Source: Mycobacterium sp. E2479 (GTDB taxonomy: Bacteria > Actinomycetota > Actinomycetes > Mycobacteriales > Mycobacteriaceae). Taken from it: a stretch of 46,676 nucleotides of DNA. Under the pieces are notes generated by a model. It had not been told where the DNA came from. It was given only the letters and a program-made list of their open reading frames with translations, and ran no database searches. The DNA lies in NCBI RefSeq assembly GCF_001667925.1, contig NZ_LZJR01000136.1, positions 1 through 46,676 on the forward strand, given 5' to 3'. Position numbers and translations under genes: made by a program. Shown one piece after another: positions 33,283 through 41,838 of the stretch (within the stretch, counting starts at the first letter, position 1; each line of letters starts with the position of its first letter).

Positions 33283-33813
33283 TCACATCAGTTCCAGCAG
33301 GAATGGCAGTTCCTGGTTGGCGTACCAGGCCAGATCGTGGTCTTGCGCGTCGCCGACGATCAGGTCGGCGTCCTCATCACCCAGGTCGGCGGCGTCGACG
33401 GCCTCGATGGCCTTCGCCACTGCCGGTTCAGCCCCGGCGTTGTCGACGTAGGCGGCGATCACGTCGTCGATCGGCACCGGCCCGGACAGCCGGACCACGG
33501 CGTCGTCGAGGTCGGGTCGGTACGTGACGTCCTCGACGTCGGCGGCCAGCACCGCGCGCCGGGGCGGCAAGGACTGCGATGGCGTGCCGGCCCCTTGTGC
33601 CGCATCCGATTCCCGGGCAGCCAGCAGCCGCAGCGACGCCAGCGCCGCCTCGCGCAGCGCCACGTCGGCCAGCTCGTCGTCATCGCCCTCGGCATAGGCC
33701 TCGCGCAACCGCGGCGTCAGTGCGAACGCGGTGCCGTTGACCGGGCGCAGCGAGCCGTCCGCGACGAGCTGCTGCAACATCGCCAGCGTGGCCGGAATGT
33801 AGACGAGCGTCAT
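33283..33813 (-). CDS. conserved mycobacterial protein (Rv3231c-like)
   Basis: A 176-residue acidic protein beginning MTLVYIPATLAMLQQL. No domain motif is recognised with certainty; it is predicted soluble, with an Asp/Glu-rich C terminus and no membrane segment. The open frame extends into ppk2 to 34011. The ATG at 33813 overlaps the ppk2 stop by four bases (33810-33813) and gives a length close to the 169 residues in M. tuberculosis. It is translationally coupled with ppk2. Confidence 0.82.
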   Translation of the reverse strand: MTLVYIPATLAMLQQLVADGSLRPVNGTAFALTPRLREAYAEGDDDELADVALREAALASLRLLAARESDAAQGAGTPSQSLPPRRAVLAADVEDVTYRPDLDDAVVRLSGPVPIDDVIAAYVDNAGAEPAVAKAIEAVDAADLGDEDADLIVGDAQDHDLAWYANQELPFLLELM

Positions 33814-34658
33814 CCGATCAGTGTGGCCGCATAGTCGTCGACGTAGGTGGACAGCTCCCGCGGCGGGCGTTGGTAGTTGCCGCTCACCACCGGGTTCTTG
33901 GGCAGCTTGACTACGGGCCGCTCGACGTCCTGGTAAGGGATCGTCGACAGCAGATGGGCCATCATGTTCAGCCGCGCGTGCTTCTTTATGTCCGATTCCA
34001 CGATGTACCACGGGCTCACCGGGGTGTCGGTGTGCACCATCATCTCGTCCCTGGCACGCGAGTAATCATCCCACCGATACAGCGATTCCAGGTCCATCGG
34101 GGATAGTTTCCATTGCCGCACAGGGTCATTGCGCCGGGCCTTGAACCGGCGCAGCTGTTCGTGCTCGGACACCGAGAACCAATACTTGCGCAACAGGATC
34201 CCGTCGTCGATCAGCATCTGCTCGAAGATCGGCGTCTGCCGCAAGAACAACGCATGCTCTTGGGGCGTACAAAATCCCATCACCTTCTCCACGCCGGCCC
34301 GGTTGTACCACGACCGGTCGAACAGCACGATCTCCCCTTTGGTGGGCAGGTGAGCGATGTAACGCTGGTAATACCACTGGCCACGCTCACGGTCGGTCGG
34401 CGCGGGCAGCGCCGCGATCCGCGTGACACGCGGGTTCAGGTATTCGGTGATCCGCTTGATGGTGCCGCCCTTACCCGCTCCGTCACGGCCTTCGAAGATG
34501 ACGACCAGTTGTTGTTCGGCATGGCGCAACCACTCTTGTAGTTTCACCAATTCCGTTTGCAGCCGGAACAATTCGGCCCGATAGACGTCATCGGGGATCT
34601 TGCGCGGCGTGGACGATTTCGCCGCCTTCGACTTGCCGTCGTTTGTCGCGGTACTCAC
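33810..34658 (-). CDS. ppk2: polyphosphate kinase 2 (PPK2, Rv3232c)
   Basis: A 282-residue PPK2-I-type kinase. Walker A is FEGRDGAGKGGT (about 56-66), Walker B is VLFDRSWYNRAG (about 111-122), and the lid segment RRNDPVRQWKLSPMD follows. It uses polyphosphate to phosphorylate GDP or other nucleoside diphosphates. The first 20 residues are low-complexity (Lys/Ser-rich). Its stop overlaps the next gene. It is 41 bases downstream of the wax-ester-synthase-like gene on the same strand. Confidence 0.95.
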   Translation of the reverse strand: MSTATNDGKSKAAKSSTPRKIPDDVYRAELFRLQTELVKLQEWLRHAEQQLVVIFEGRDGAGKGGTIKRITEYLNPRVTRIAALPAPTDRERGQWYYQRYIAHLPTKGEIVLFDRSWYNRAGVEKVMGFCTPQEHALFLRQTPIFEQMLIDDGILLRKYWFSVSEHEQLRRFKARRNDPVRQWKLSPMDLESLYRWDDYSRARDEMMVHTDTPVSPWYIVESDIKKHARLNMMAHLLSTIPYQDVERPVVKLPKNPVVSGNYQRPPRELSTYVDDYAATLIG

Positions 34659-34699
34659 ACCTTCGAATGATAGCCGCGCGCACCGCCTTTCACCGCCGA

Positions 34700-36121
34700 C
34701 TAGGACCGGGACGCCTCGAGCAGTTCTTCGAGCGCTTGGTTCAGCAGCCCGGGCAGCAGGTCGACATCGCTCATGGCTTCGCGGTCGGCGTTGATTCCGT
34801 AGTACAGCTCGCCGTTATACGACGTCACGCCGATGGCCAGCGCCTGGTTGTGCAGCAGCGGCGGCACCGCGTAGGTCTCCAGCAATTTGGTGCCGGCGAT
34901 GTACATCTGCGATTGGGCGCCGGGCGCGTTGGTGATCAACAGATTGAACGTGCGCTTGGAGAAACTCGGGAAACTGGTCGCCACGCGGATTCCCATGGCG
35001 TGCAGCGTCGGTGGGGCGAAACCCGAGAGCGTGACGATGGTCCTGGCGTCCACCAGACGGGCGGCCGTCGGGTTCGACTCGGTGGCGTGCGCGATCTGCG
35101 ACAGCCGCACCACGGCGTTGGGCTCTCCCACCGGCAGGTCGACGAGGAACGGCGTCACTTGGCCGATCGCCTGACCGGGACCGCTCGCGTCGAGGTCGCC
35201 ATCGTCGTACACCGACAACGGCGCCATCGCCCGCACCGTCGCGGTCGGCGACACCGCCACTCCCCGCGACATCAGCCAGTTACCCAGCGCCCCGGCGATG
35301 ACCGCGAGCACCACGTCGTTGACGTCGCAGTCATACCGGGCGCGCACGGTGCGGTAATCCTCCAGGCTGCCCCGTGCGACCGTGAAGCGCCGGTGCCGCG
35401 ACACGGTGGCATTGAGCGGGCTGCTGGGTGCGGTCCCCCGGGTAACCGTGCGCACCAGGTCGGCGGCCCGGCGGCCGGCGTCGATCAGCTCGCCGTGGTT
35501 GGTCACCAGACCGCCGAGCATCGACCCGACGGCCTGCAGCTGGGCGCCCGGCCCCGTGACCCATTCGCTGATCGCTCCCAACACCAGCCGGGTGTTGCCG
35601 GGGTCGCGCTCCGGAATCCAGATGTCCTCGGGGAAAGGTGGCGGGCGCTTCCTCCGATCGCCGATGACGTGGTTGATCTCGAGCGCCGACATGCCGTTGA
35701 TCAGCGCTTGATGCGACTTGGTGTAGAGGGCCAGCCGGTTCTGGGACAGGCCTTCGACCAGATACATCTCCCAGAGCGGGCGCGACTTGTCCAGCGGCCG
35801 CGCTGCCAGCCGCGCGATCAGCTCGTGCAGCTGCTCGTCACTGCCCGGAGAGGGCAACGCCGAGCGCCGCACGTGATAGGTGATGTCGAAGTCGTTGTCG
35901 TCCACCCAGACCGGCCGGGCCGTGCCGACGCGCACTTCCCGCACCTTCTGCCGGTAGCGCGGTATCTGCGGCAGCCGCTGCTCGACGGTGGCCAGCAGCG
36001 TCTCGTAGCTCAAGCCGGCACGGGGGCGGCGCAGGATCGACAGCGATCCGACGTACATCGGGGTCGCGGTGTTCTCCAGCCGATAAAACGATGCGTCCGC
36101 CGGGGACAAGCGAGTCACCAT
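34700..36121 (-). CDS. WS/DGAT-family acyltransferase (Rv3233c/Rv3234c-like, full-length)
   Basis: A 473-residue wax-ester-synthase/diacylglycerol-acyltransferase-fold protein. The N terminus, MVTRLSPADASFYRLEN, and the C-terminal region with SNVPGP-type ITNAPGAQSQMYIAG fit. The catalytic HHxxxDG motif is altered to SHQALING (about 136-143): the second His (H137) is kept, but the first His is Ser and the Asp is Asn. In M. tuberculosis the corresponding locus is split (Rv3234c tgs3 and Rv3233c), whereas here it is one open frame. The frame runs up to 36424, but ATG 36121 fits the family start. The activity is uncertain because of the altered motif. Confidence 0.87.
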   Translation of the reverse strand: MVTRLSPADASFYRLENTATPMYVGSLSILRRPRAGLSYETLLATVEQRLPQIPRYRQKVREVRVGTARPVWVDDNDFDITYHVRRSALPSPGSDEQLHELIARLAARPLDKSRPLWEMYLVEGLSQNRLALYTKSHQALINGMSALEINHVIGDRRKRPPPFPEDIWIPERDPGNTRLVLGAISEWVTGPGAQLQAVGSMLGGLVTNHGELIDAGRRAADLVRTVTRGTAPSSPLNATVSRHRRFTVARGSLEDYRTVRARYDCDVNDVVLAVIAGALGNWLMSRGVAVSPTATVRAMAPLSVYDDGDLDASGPGQAIGQVTPFLVDLPVGEPNAVVRLSQIAHATESNPTAARLVDARTIVTLSGFAPPTLHAMGIRVATSFPSFSKRTFNLLITNAPGAQSQMYIAGTKLLETYAVPPLLHNQALAIGVTSYNGELYYGINADREAMSDVDLLPGLLNQALEELLEASRS

Positions 36122-36332
36122 GCGGCGCTGTCCTCCTGGTCGTTCGTCGCCCGGGCCCCCGGGGCCGCTGGGGCCGCTGGGCCCGATGTCCCGCCCACGG
36201 TAATCGTGTCGCCGTGCACCAGTCAGCGTGGGTACGCGTGCGGTCGAGTTGTGCCATGATGACCACTGACTCACCACGTCTGCCCCTCTCCAGCAGGCTC
36301 GAAGGTCCGGCCGAGGAGTTGGAGAGTGCGCG

Positions 36333-36893
36333 TTGAACAGTAGTCCAGTTGCGAATCCACCTGACGCTTTCACCGTCATACCAGTCGGCGAGTACGAGCC
36401 GCCGGCGCAGGACGTGTCGCGCACCGCCCCACACTGCAGGCAATCCCCCCGCCCGCCGCTGCGCCGCGGCAGCAGTCACGCACCGCCACGGCCCTACACC
36501 GGCCGGCCCAGCAGGACGCCGGCACCGGATCCGGCCGCGGTCATGTCTCCCCGGCTGCGTCAGGCGGCCGCCTTCGCCGATGCCGCGCTGCGCCGCGTGC
36601 TGGAAGTCATCGACCGCCGCCGCCCTGCCGCCCAATTGAATCCGCTGCTGGCGACGAGCCTGGTGGATTCGGTGGCGGCGGTCGGCCGTGGCGCCGCGAG
36701 CCGTAATCGAGACGCAGCCGTGTTGCGCCGCATGCGGCTGCAGCCGGCCGGTCACCGCGATCCTGATTCGGCGGCCGAGGTCTTCGGTTCTTACAGCCGC
36801 GGGAACCGCATGCACGCCATCGCTTGCCGCGTCGAGCAGGTCACCGCCGCGGGCGCAACCCGGTGGATGGTGGTGGCCCTGCATATCGGGTGA
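36333..36893 (+). CDS. Rv3235-family protein
   Basis: A 186-residue protein. The first 70 residues are Pro/Arg-rich and disordered. The second half (about 70-186) is an Ala/Arg-rich domain ending VEQVTAAGATRWMVVALHIG, as in the actinobacterial Rv3235 family found close to secA. The start is a TTG at 36333 with GGAGAG seven bases before it. Function is unknown. It is divergent from the WS/DGAT-like gene with 211 bp between; I see no clear hairpin there. Confidence 0.75.
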   Translation: MNSSPVANPPDAFTVIPVGEYEPPAQDVSRTAPHCRQSPRPPLRRGSSHAPPRPYTGRPSRTPAPDPAAVMSPRLRQAAAFADAALRRVLEVIDRRRPAAQLNPLLATSLVDSVAAVGRGAASRNRDAAVLRRMRLQPAGHRDPDSAAEVFGSYSRGNRMHAIACRVEQVTAAGATRWMVVALHIG

Positions 36894-36907
36894 CGGCGGG
36901 ACACCGC

Positions 36908-38065
36908 TCAGGTCGTCGATGCCGCGCCGGCCGGCCGCGGGCCGCCGGTGTAGCGGGTGAGAATGGGCCCCATGATCGCCATGATGAAAACGTAGGACGT
37001 CGCCAGCGCCGCGACGGCGGGCAGCGACTTGCCGGCCAATCCGATGATGATCAACGAGAACTCACCGCGGGCGATCAGCGCGGTGCCCGCCCGCAGCTGT
37101 CCGCGCCGGGCAACGTCGTCGTGCCGGGCGGCGAACATCCCGGTGGCCACCTTGGTCGCCGCGGTCACCACCGCCAGGATGAGCGCCGCCGGAAGCATAG
37201 GAATCAGCTCGTACGGGTCCACCGAGAAGCCGATCGCCAGGAAGAAGATGGCGGCGAACAGGTCGCGCAGTGGGCCCAGCACCTGACGCGCCCGCTCGGC
37301 CGTCTCGCCGGTCAGCGTGAGGCCGACCAGGAACGCACCGACCGCGGCCGAAGCGTGCAGGGACTCGGCCATGGCCGCCACGATCAGGGTGATGCCCAGC
37401 ACCCGCAGCATGAGCTGTTCGGAGTCGGGGTGTTCCACAAGCCGCCCCACATGGTGACCCCACCGGTAGGACGCGGCAAAGGCCGCCACCAGAGCGCCCA
37501 CCGCCACGACCATGCCACCGACGGCGTGCAGCCATCCGCCGCCGGAGGCCAAGACCGCGAACAGCGGCAGGTAGGCGGCCATCGCGAAATCTTCGAGCAC
37601 CAGCACCGACAGCACCGCCGGTGTCTCGCGGTTACCTAGCCGGCGCAAGTCCTCCAACAGCCGCGCGATGACGCCCGAGGAGGAGATGTAGGTGACGCCG
37701 GCCAGGCACAGGATGGCCACGCCGTCCAAACCCAGTAGCCAGCCCGCGATCGCGCCGGGTGCGGCATTGAGCACGATGTCGACGCCCGCTGACGGCAGGT
37801 GGTGGCGCAAGCTGCTGGAGAATTCCGCCGCCGAGAACTCGCAGCCCAGGGTGAGCAGCAGCAAGACGACGCCGATGGGTGCGCTGGTGGTGATGAACTG
37901 CCCGCCGGCGGCCACCGGCAGGATGCCGCCGTTGCCCAGCGCCAGACCGGCCAGCAGGTACACCGGTATGGGCGACAATGCGAATCGCCGTGCGGCGGCG
38001 CCCAATACGGCCAGAGTGGCCAGGAGGGCGCCGAGTTGCAACAGCAGCGTCCCCGAAATTTCCAC
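36908..38065 (-). CDS. CPA2-type cation:proton antiporter membrane subunit (KefB/KhtU-like, Rv3236c)
   Basis: A 385-residue integral membrane protein with about 11 to 12 hydrophobic helices covering nearly the whole length. The typical CPA2 signatures are present: LTLGCEF, the ion-binding VLVLEDFAM (Asp) and FLAIGFSVD, and ALIARGEFSLII. Together with the regulatory subunit four bases upstream it forms a KhtTU-like K+/H+ antiporter. The length equals the M. tuberculosis protein. Confidence 0.93.
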   Translation of the reverse strand: MEISGTLLLQLGALLATLAVLGAAARRFALSPIPVYLLAGLALGNGGILPVAAGGQFITTSAPIGVVLLLLTLGCEFSAAEFSSSLRHHLPSAGVDIVLNAAPGAIAGWLLGLDGVAILCLAGVTYISSSGVIARLLEDLRRLGNRETPAVLSVLVLEDFAMAAYLPLFAVLASGGGWLHAVGGMVVAVGALVAAFAASYRWGHHVGRLVEHPDSEQLMLRVLGITLIVAAMAESLHASAAVGAFLVGLTLTGETAERARQVLGPLRDLFAAIFFLAIGFSVDPYELIPMLPAALILAVVTAATKVATGMFAARHDDVARRGQLRAGTALIARGEFSLIIIGLAGKSLPAVAALATSYVFIMAIMGPILTRYTGGPRPAGAASTT

Positions 38066-38069
38066 TGGC

Positions 38070-38552
38070 TCAACCTTTGTCGATAATTTTCTCGACGCCT
38101 GCGATGCCGTTTTCGGTGCCGATTACGATCAGCACGTCGTCGGCGTGCAGCATCTCGGCGGGCCCGGGCGAGGCGAGCACTTCCTCATTGCGCACGATCG
38201 CCACGATCGACGCGCCGGTGCGGGTGCGGGCCCGGGTATCTCCCAGCGGGTGATCCACGAAGGGGCTGCCGGCCACGATGTGCACCTGGCCCGTCTCGAG
38301 TCCGGGGATTTCGCGGGCCAGCTCAGTGAACCGCTCGGCGATCCGCGGCGCCCCCAGGATCTGGGCCACGGCCTCGGCCTCCTGATCGCTGAGGTGGAGC
38401 AGCGGCCGGGCCTCGTCTGGATCTTCGCGCGCATACGAGACGACGTCGAAATCGCCGCCGCGCCGCGCGATGATGCCGATGCGGTCGCCCTTCTGATCGG
38501 TGAATTCGTAGCGAAGACCGACCCCGGGCAGCAACACCTCCTTGACGTCCAT
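38070..38552 (-). CDS. TrkA-C/RCK regulatory subunit of the antiporter (KhtT-like, Rv3237c)
   Basis: A 160-residue cytosolic protein. The C-terminal 85 residues form an RCK_C (TrkA-C) domain (ASPFVDHPLGDTRARTRTGASIVAIVRNEEVLASPGP, then LHADDVLIVIGT). It should gate the antiporter in response to nucleotides or cations. Four bases separate its stop from the antiporter start, so the two are co-expressed. It is divergent from the SRPBCC gene with 40 bases between starts. Confidence 0.92.
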   Translation of the reverse strand: MDVKEVLLPGVGLRYEFTDQKGDRIGIIARRGGDFDVVSYAREDPDEARPLLHLSDQEAEAVAQILGAPRIAERFTELAREIPGLETGQVHIVAGSPFVDHPLGDTRARTRTGASIVAIVRNEEVLASPGPAEMLHADDVLIVIGTENGIAGVEKIIDKG

Positions 38553-38592
38553 ACGTCAATCCTGACAGGTCGCCCGGCGTTACTGTAAGCGG

Positions 38593-39057
38593 ATGCAGGA
38601 AAACACGGTCAGCGTCGAGCGTGTCATCAAGGCGCCGCCCGCCGCGATCTTCGCGCTGCTGGCCGACGCCGGCAGGCACGCCGCGTTCGACGGCTCCGGC
38701 ACCGTGAACCACGCGTCGGACAAATCGATCCCACTGACGATGGGTTCGAAATTCTCGATGGCGATGCGGGGCCGCAAGGAGACGTTGTTCCTGCCCTACC
38801 GCACCACCAACACGGTCATCGAGTACGAACCGGATCGCCGCATCGCGTGGCAGACCTTCGGCATGGGCGGTCTGGTCGGCGGCCGCATCTGGAGATACGA
38901 ACTCGTTGCCACGGACGACGGCACCCTGGTGCGCGAAACCTGGGACGTGTCACGCGACAAGCAGAAGTGGATGATCACCAGCGGTTCCATGCCCCGCCAA
39001 ACCGAGCGGGGCATGGCCGCGACGCTGGAGCGGATCGCCGCGCTGCTGGAAAGCTAA
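38593..39057 (+). CDS. SRPBCC (polyketide-cyclase/START-like) family protein
   Basis: A 154-residue helix-grip protein. The N-terminal VERVIKAPPAAIFALLAD and the C-terminal RGMAATLERIAALL helix are typical of SRPBCC proteins that bind hydrophobic ligands. The middle contains RIAWQTFGMGGLVGG. Enzymatic activity cannot be told. Its stop overlaps the convergent MddA-like stop (39054-39057). Confidence 0.85.
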   Translation: MQENTVSVERVIKAPPAAIFALLADAGRHAAFDGSGTVNHASDKSIPLTMGSKFSMAMRGRKETLFLPYRTTNTVIEYEPDRRIAWQTFGMGGLVGGRIWRYELVATDDGTLVRETWDVSRDKQKWMITSGSMPRQTERGMAATLERIAALLES

Positions 39058-39830
39058 TGCTGGCCGGCCGGTTGGGCCGGTTGCCGACCAAGCCGGCGTT
39101 GCTGGCGACGGGTGAAGGGCACCAGCATCGACACACTGCGGCGGTACTCCTGGTACTCATCGCCGAGCACAGCGACCAGATCGCGCTCCTCCAATTGCAC
39201 CGCGATCAGGATGTAACTCGTCATGCCGATCGAGAAGAGCAGGTGTCCGGCCGTCATGGTCGGCGTCGCCCAGAAGGCGATGAGGAAGCCGAGCATGAGC
39301 GGATGACGCACCAGGCGATAGAGCAGTCGAGCGTGAAAACCTATGTGGGTGTAGGGCCTTTCGCGCCACGCCAGATACACCTGCCGAAGGCCGAACAGAT
39401 CGAAGTGGCTGACCATGAAGGTCGAGGCCAGCGCGATCGCCCACCCCAGCCAGAACAACGTCCACAGCGTCAGACGCCCGGCCGGCAGCCGCACGTCCCA
39501 GACGACGGCCGGCATCGTCCGCCATTGCCAATACAGCAGCACCAGCACAGCGCTTGACAGCACCACATACGTGCTGCGTTCGATCGACGCCGGCACGAAT
39601 CGCGTCCACCACGCCTTGAATGCCGGCCGCGCCATCACACTGTGCTGGGCGCCGAACGCGGCAACCAGCAGCACGTTGACCAGTACCGCCTGGCCGATGG
39701 GCGCAGAGAGCCCGTGATCGACGGTGCGCGGCACCCAGAGCCCGGCCACGAAAGCCACGAGATATAAGAATGCGGCGAGAAACATCAGGTATGCGCCGGC
39801 GCCGTAACCGACCGTCAAGTATCGCTTCAT
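39054..39830 (-). CDS. MddA-like methanethiol S-methyltransferase (Rv3238c-like)
   Basis: A 258-residue NnrU/isoprenylcysteine-methyltransferase-type membrane protein with about five hydrophobic segments. Landmarks are AFGAQHSVMARPAFKAWW (about 58-75), STYVVLSSAVLVLLYWQW, and the SAM-binding end LYRLVRHPLMLGFLIAFWATPTMTAGHLLF with EERDLVAVLGDEYQEYRRSV. Bacterial MddA enzymes methylate methanethiol to dimethyl sulfide. The family assignment is good; the substrate is by homology. Confidence 0.83.
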   Translation of the reverse strand: MKRYLTVGYGAGAYLMFLAAFLYLVAFVAGLWVPRTVDHGLSAPIGQAVLVNVLLVAAFGAQHSVMARPAFKAWWTRFVPASIERSTYVVLSSAVLVLLYWQWRTMPAVVWDVRLPAGRLTLWTLFWLGWAIALASTFMVSHFDLFGLRQVYLAWRERPYTHIGFHARLLYRLVRHPLMLGFLIAFWATPTMTAGHLLFSIGMTSYILIAVQLEERDLVAVLGDEYQEYRRSVSMLVPFTRRQQRRLGRQPAQPAGQH

Positions 39831-40045
39831 AGGCCAAGTGTGGGCCGCCGGCGGGCGCTCGCCTATGGGCCATTTGCCTCATTTTCTTCCCTGGCCTGCC
39901 CTAGCCAATTTTGACTAGTCCATTGTCGGGGCGCGCCCGCCGGCGGACTCGGCGATTTTGAGGCAAACGCCTCATGCGAGCACGGACTCCCCAGACCGAT
40001 GATCGGCCACGACAAAGCCATTTCGAAAGGTACGGAGGCCAGATC

Positions 40046-41779
40046 ATGACCGAAGCGACATGCACCGCAGCGACAATGGATCGGCTCGGTACTCAGCGAT
40101 CGGATCACGCGGTAGGAGCGCCCGGTGGCGCGCGGGTCGACGCGATCGACATCAGCCGGCAGGTGGGCGGGCGTCAGCTCCTCCACGCATTGTCGCTGTC
40201 GGTGGAACCGGGCGAATTGGTCGCGATCGCCGGCGGCAGCGGGGCGGGCAAGACCACCCTGCTGGAGGTCCTCGCGGGCCTGCAACCGCCGAGCGCCGGG
40301 GAGCTTCGGCATGACGGCGTTTCCCGACGTCCGCGCGTCGACTCCCGCGTCGGGTACGTGCCCCAGGACGACATCATCCACCTGGAGATGCCCCTGCGCC
40401 GCACGCTGCGCTACGCGGCGCTGCTCCGCCTCCCCGCAGGGACGTCCGCGGCGGAGGCGGACCGGGTCGTCGAGGAGACGCTGGCCGACCTCGACCTGGC
40501 CGATCGGGCCGACGTGCCGGTGCGCGCGCTGTCCGGCGGTCAACGCAAGCGGGCCAGCATCGCCGTGGAGCTCTTGACCCGGCCCCGCCTCTTCTTCCTC
40601 GACGAACCCACCTCGGGGCTCGATCCTTCCACTGCGGCCGAAGTGATGCGCTTGCTGCGCCGCCTCAGCCAACGCGGGGTCACCGTCGTTCTGACCACAC
40701 ACGAGCCGGCCGGCATCGACCGGTGTGATCGGGTGGTGTTCCTGGCTCGCGACGGCCACCTGGCCTTCACCGGGAGCCCGGCCGCGGCGCGGCGCTACTT
40801 CGGGGTCAACACCCTGACCGAGGTGTACGAGCGCCTGTCCGGCGACCACACTCCGGGCGGCTGGGCGGAGCGGTTCGCGGCGAGCCGCGCGAATTCGGCA
40901 AACCGTGGCGGCTCGACTCAACGGTCCGCGCCGCCTACCCCGTCCGGCGTCAAGGGCACGGGCAGGGTTCGGCAATGGTGGCTCCTCACACGGCGCAATG
41001 TCGATGTCCTGGCGCGCAATCGGCTGACCCTGGCGATCCTGCTCGGCTCGCCCGTCTTGGTGACGGTGATGATGGCGACGCTGTTCAAGCGCGGCGAGTT
41101 CGATGCGGGCAGCGCGGCCGGCGTCGGCCCGGCCCAAATCGTGTTCTGGATAGCTTTCGACGGCTTCTTCTTCGGCCTGACCTACGGCCTGCTCCAAATC
41201 GTCGGCGAGATGGCCGTTTTCCGGCGCGAGCGCCTGGCAGGGCTCAGCGTGGGCGCTTACGTGGCATCGAAGGTGACCGCGCTGCTTCCGGTTCTGGCGG
41301 GAGTGAGCGCGGTGCTGCTGGTTGTGCTGCGCGCACTCGGTCGGCTCCCCGCGGCCGGATGGGACGTGTACGCCTCGCTGTTCGCGACGATCCTGGTCGA
41401 AGCGACCTCGGCGTTGGCGCTGGGACTGCTCGCCTCGGCCGCCGTCTCCAACGCCGCGCAGGCGGCCCTCGCCCTGCCGATGCTGTGCTTCCCGCAGGTG
41501 TTGTTCGGTGGGGCCATCGTCCCGGTGGACCAGATGGCCACCCCCGGACGGATGATGAGCCTGGTCCTGTCCAACCGCCACGCCTTCGATGCGCTGGGCC
41601 GCGAGCTGGGCCTCGACCGCTACGCCGCCACGCTGCCGGCGATGTCCGCCTACCGCAGCACCTTCCAGGGGGGTACCGTCGCCAGTCTGATCGCGCTGGC
41701 CTCGTTCGCCGTCGCGCTCACACTGGCTACCGCCTGGGTACTGCACCGTCGCTCCCGGCCCGGCGCATCTTGGCGGTGA
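40046..41779 (+). CDS. ABCG-type ABC transporter (ATPase fused to membrane domain)
   Basis: A 577-residue half-transporter. The N-terminal ATPase has Walker A GGSGAGKTT (about 64-72), the signature LSGGQRKRASIA and Walker B LFFLDEPTSGLD; about 340-577 is an ABC-2 membrane domain with six helices. The open frame starts at 39974, but ATG 40046 has ACGGAGG before it and is preferred. This family (White/eye-pigment type) exports lipids or drugs. GAGGC-AAAC-GCCTC at 39960-39973 is a small inverted repeat in its promoter region. It is convergent with the cyclase through a hairpin terminator. Confidence 0.9.
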   Translation: MTEATCTAATMDRLGTQRSDHAVGAPGGARVDAIDISRQVGGRQLLHALSLSVEPGELVAIAGGSGAGKTTLLEVLAGLQPPSAGELRHDGVSRRPRVDSRVGYVPQDDIIHLEMPLRRTLRYAALLRLPAGTSAAEADRVVEETLADLDLADRADVPVRALSGGQRKRASIAVELLTRPRLFFLDEPTSGLDPSTAAEVMRLLRRLSQRGVTVVLTTHEPAGIDRCDRVVFLARDGHLAFTGSPAAARRYFGVNTLTEVYERLSGDHTPGGWAERFAASRANSANRGGSTQRSAPPTPSGVKGTGRVRQWWLLTRRNVDVLARNRLTLAILLGSPVLVTVMMATLFKRGEFDAGSAAGVGPAQIVFWIAFDGFFFGLTYGLLQIVGEMAVFRRERLAGLSVGAYVASKVTALLPVLAGVSAVLLVVLRALGRLPAAGWDVYASLFATILVEATSALALGLLASAAVSNAAQAALALPMLCFPQVLFGGAIVPVDQMATPGRMMSLVLSNRHAFDALGRELGLDRYAATLPAMSAYRSTFQGGTVASLIALASFAVALTLATAWVLHRRSRPGASWR

Positions 41780-41793
41780 CGGCCCCGTGTTCC

Positions 41794-41826
41794 GGGCCCG
41801 CGACGCTCAGCAGAGGTCGCGGGCCC
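41794..41826. terminator. bidirectional hairpin between ABC transporter and cyclase
   Basis: GGGCCCGCGAC (41794-41804) and GTCGCGGGCCC (41816-41826) pair perfectly over 11 bp around an 11-base loop, between two convergent genes. There is no T-tract, as is common for mycobacterial hairpins. Confidence 0.75.
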
Positions 41827-41838
41827 CGGGCGTTCGGC

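Noticed and set aside
34643..36259. 538-residue plus-strand ORF
   Set aside because: Antisense shadow of the WS/DGAT-like gene.
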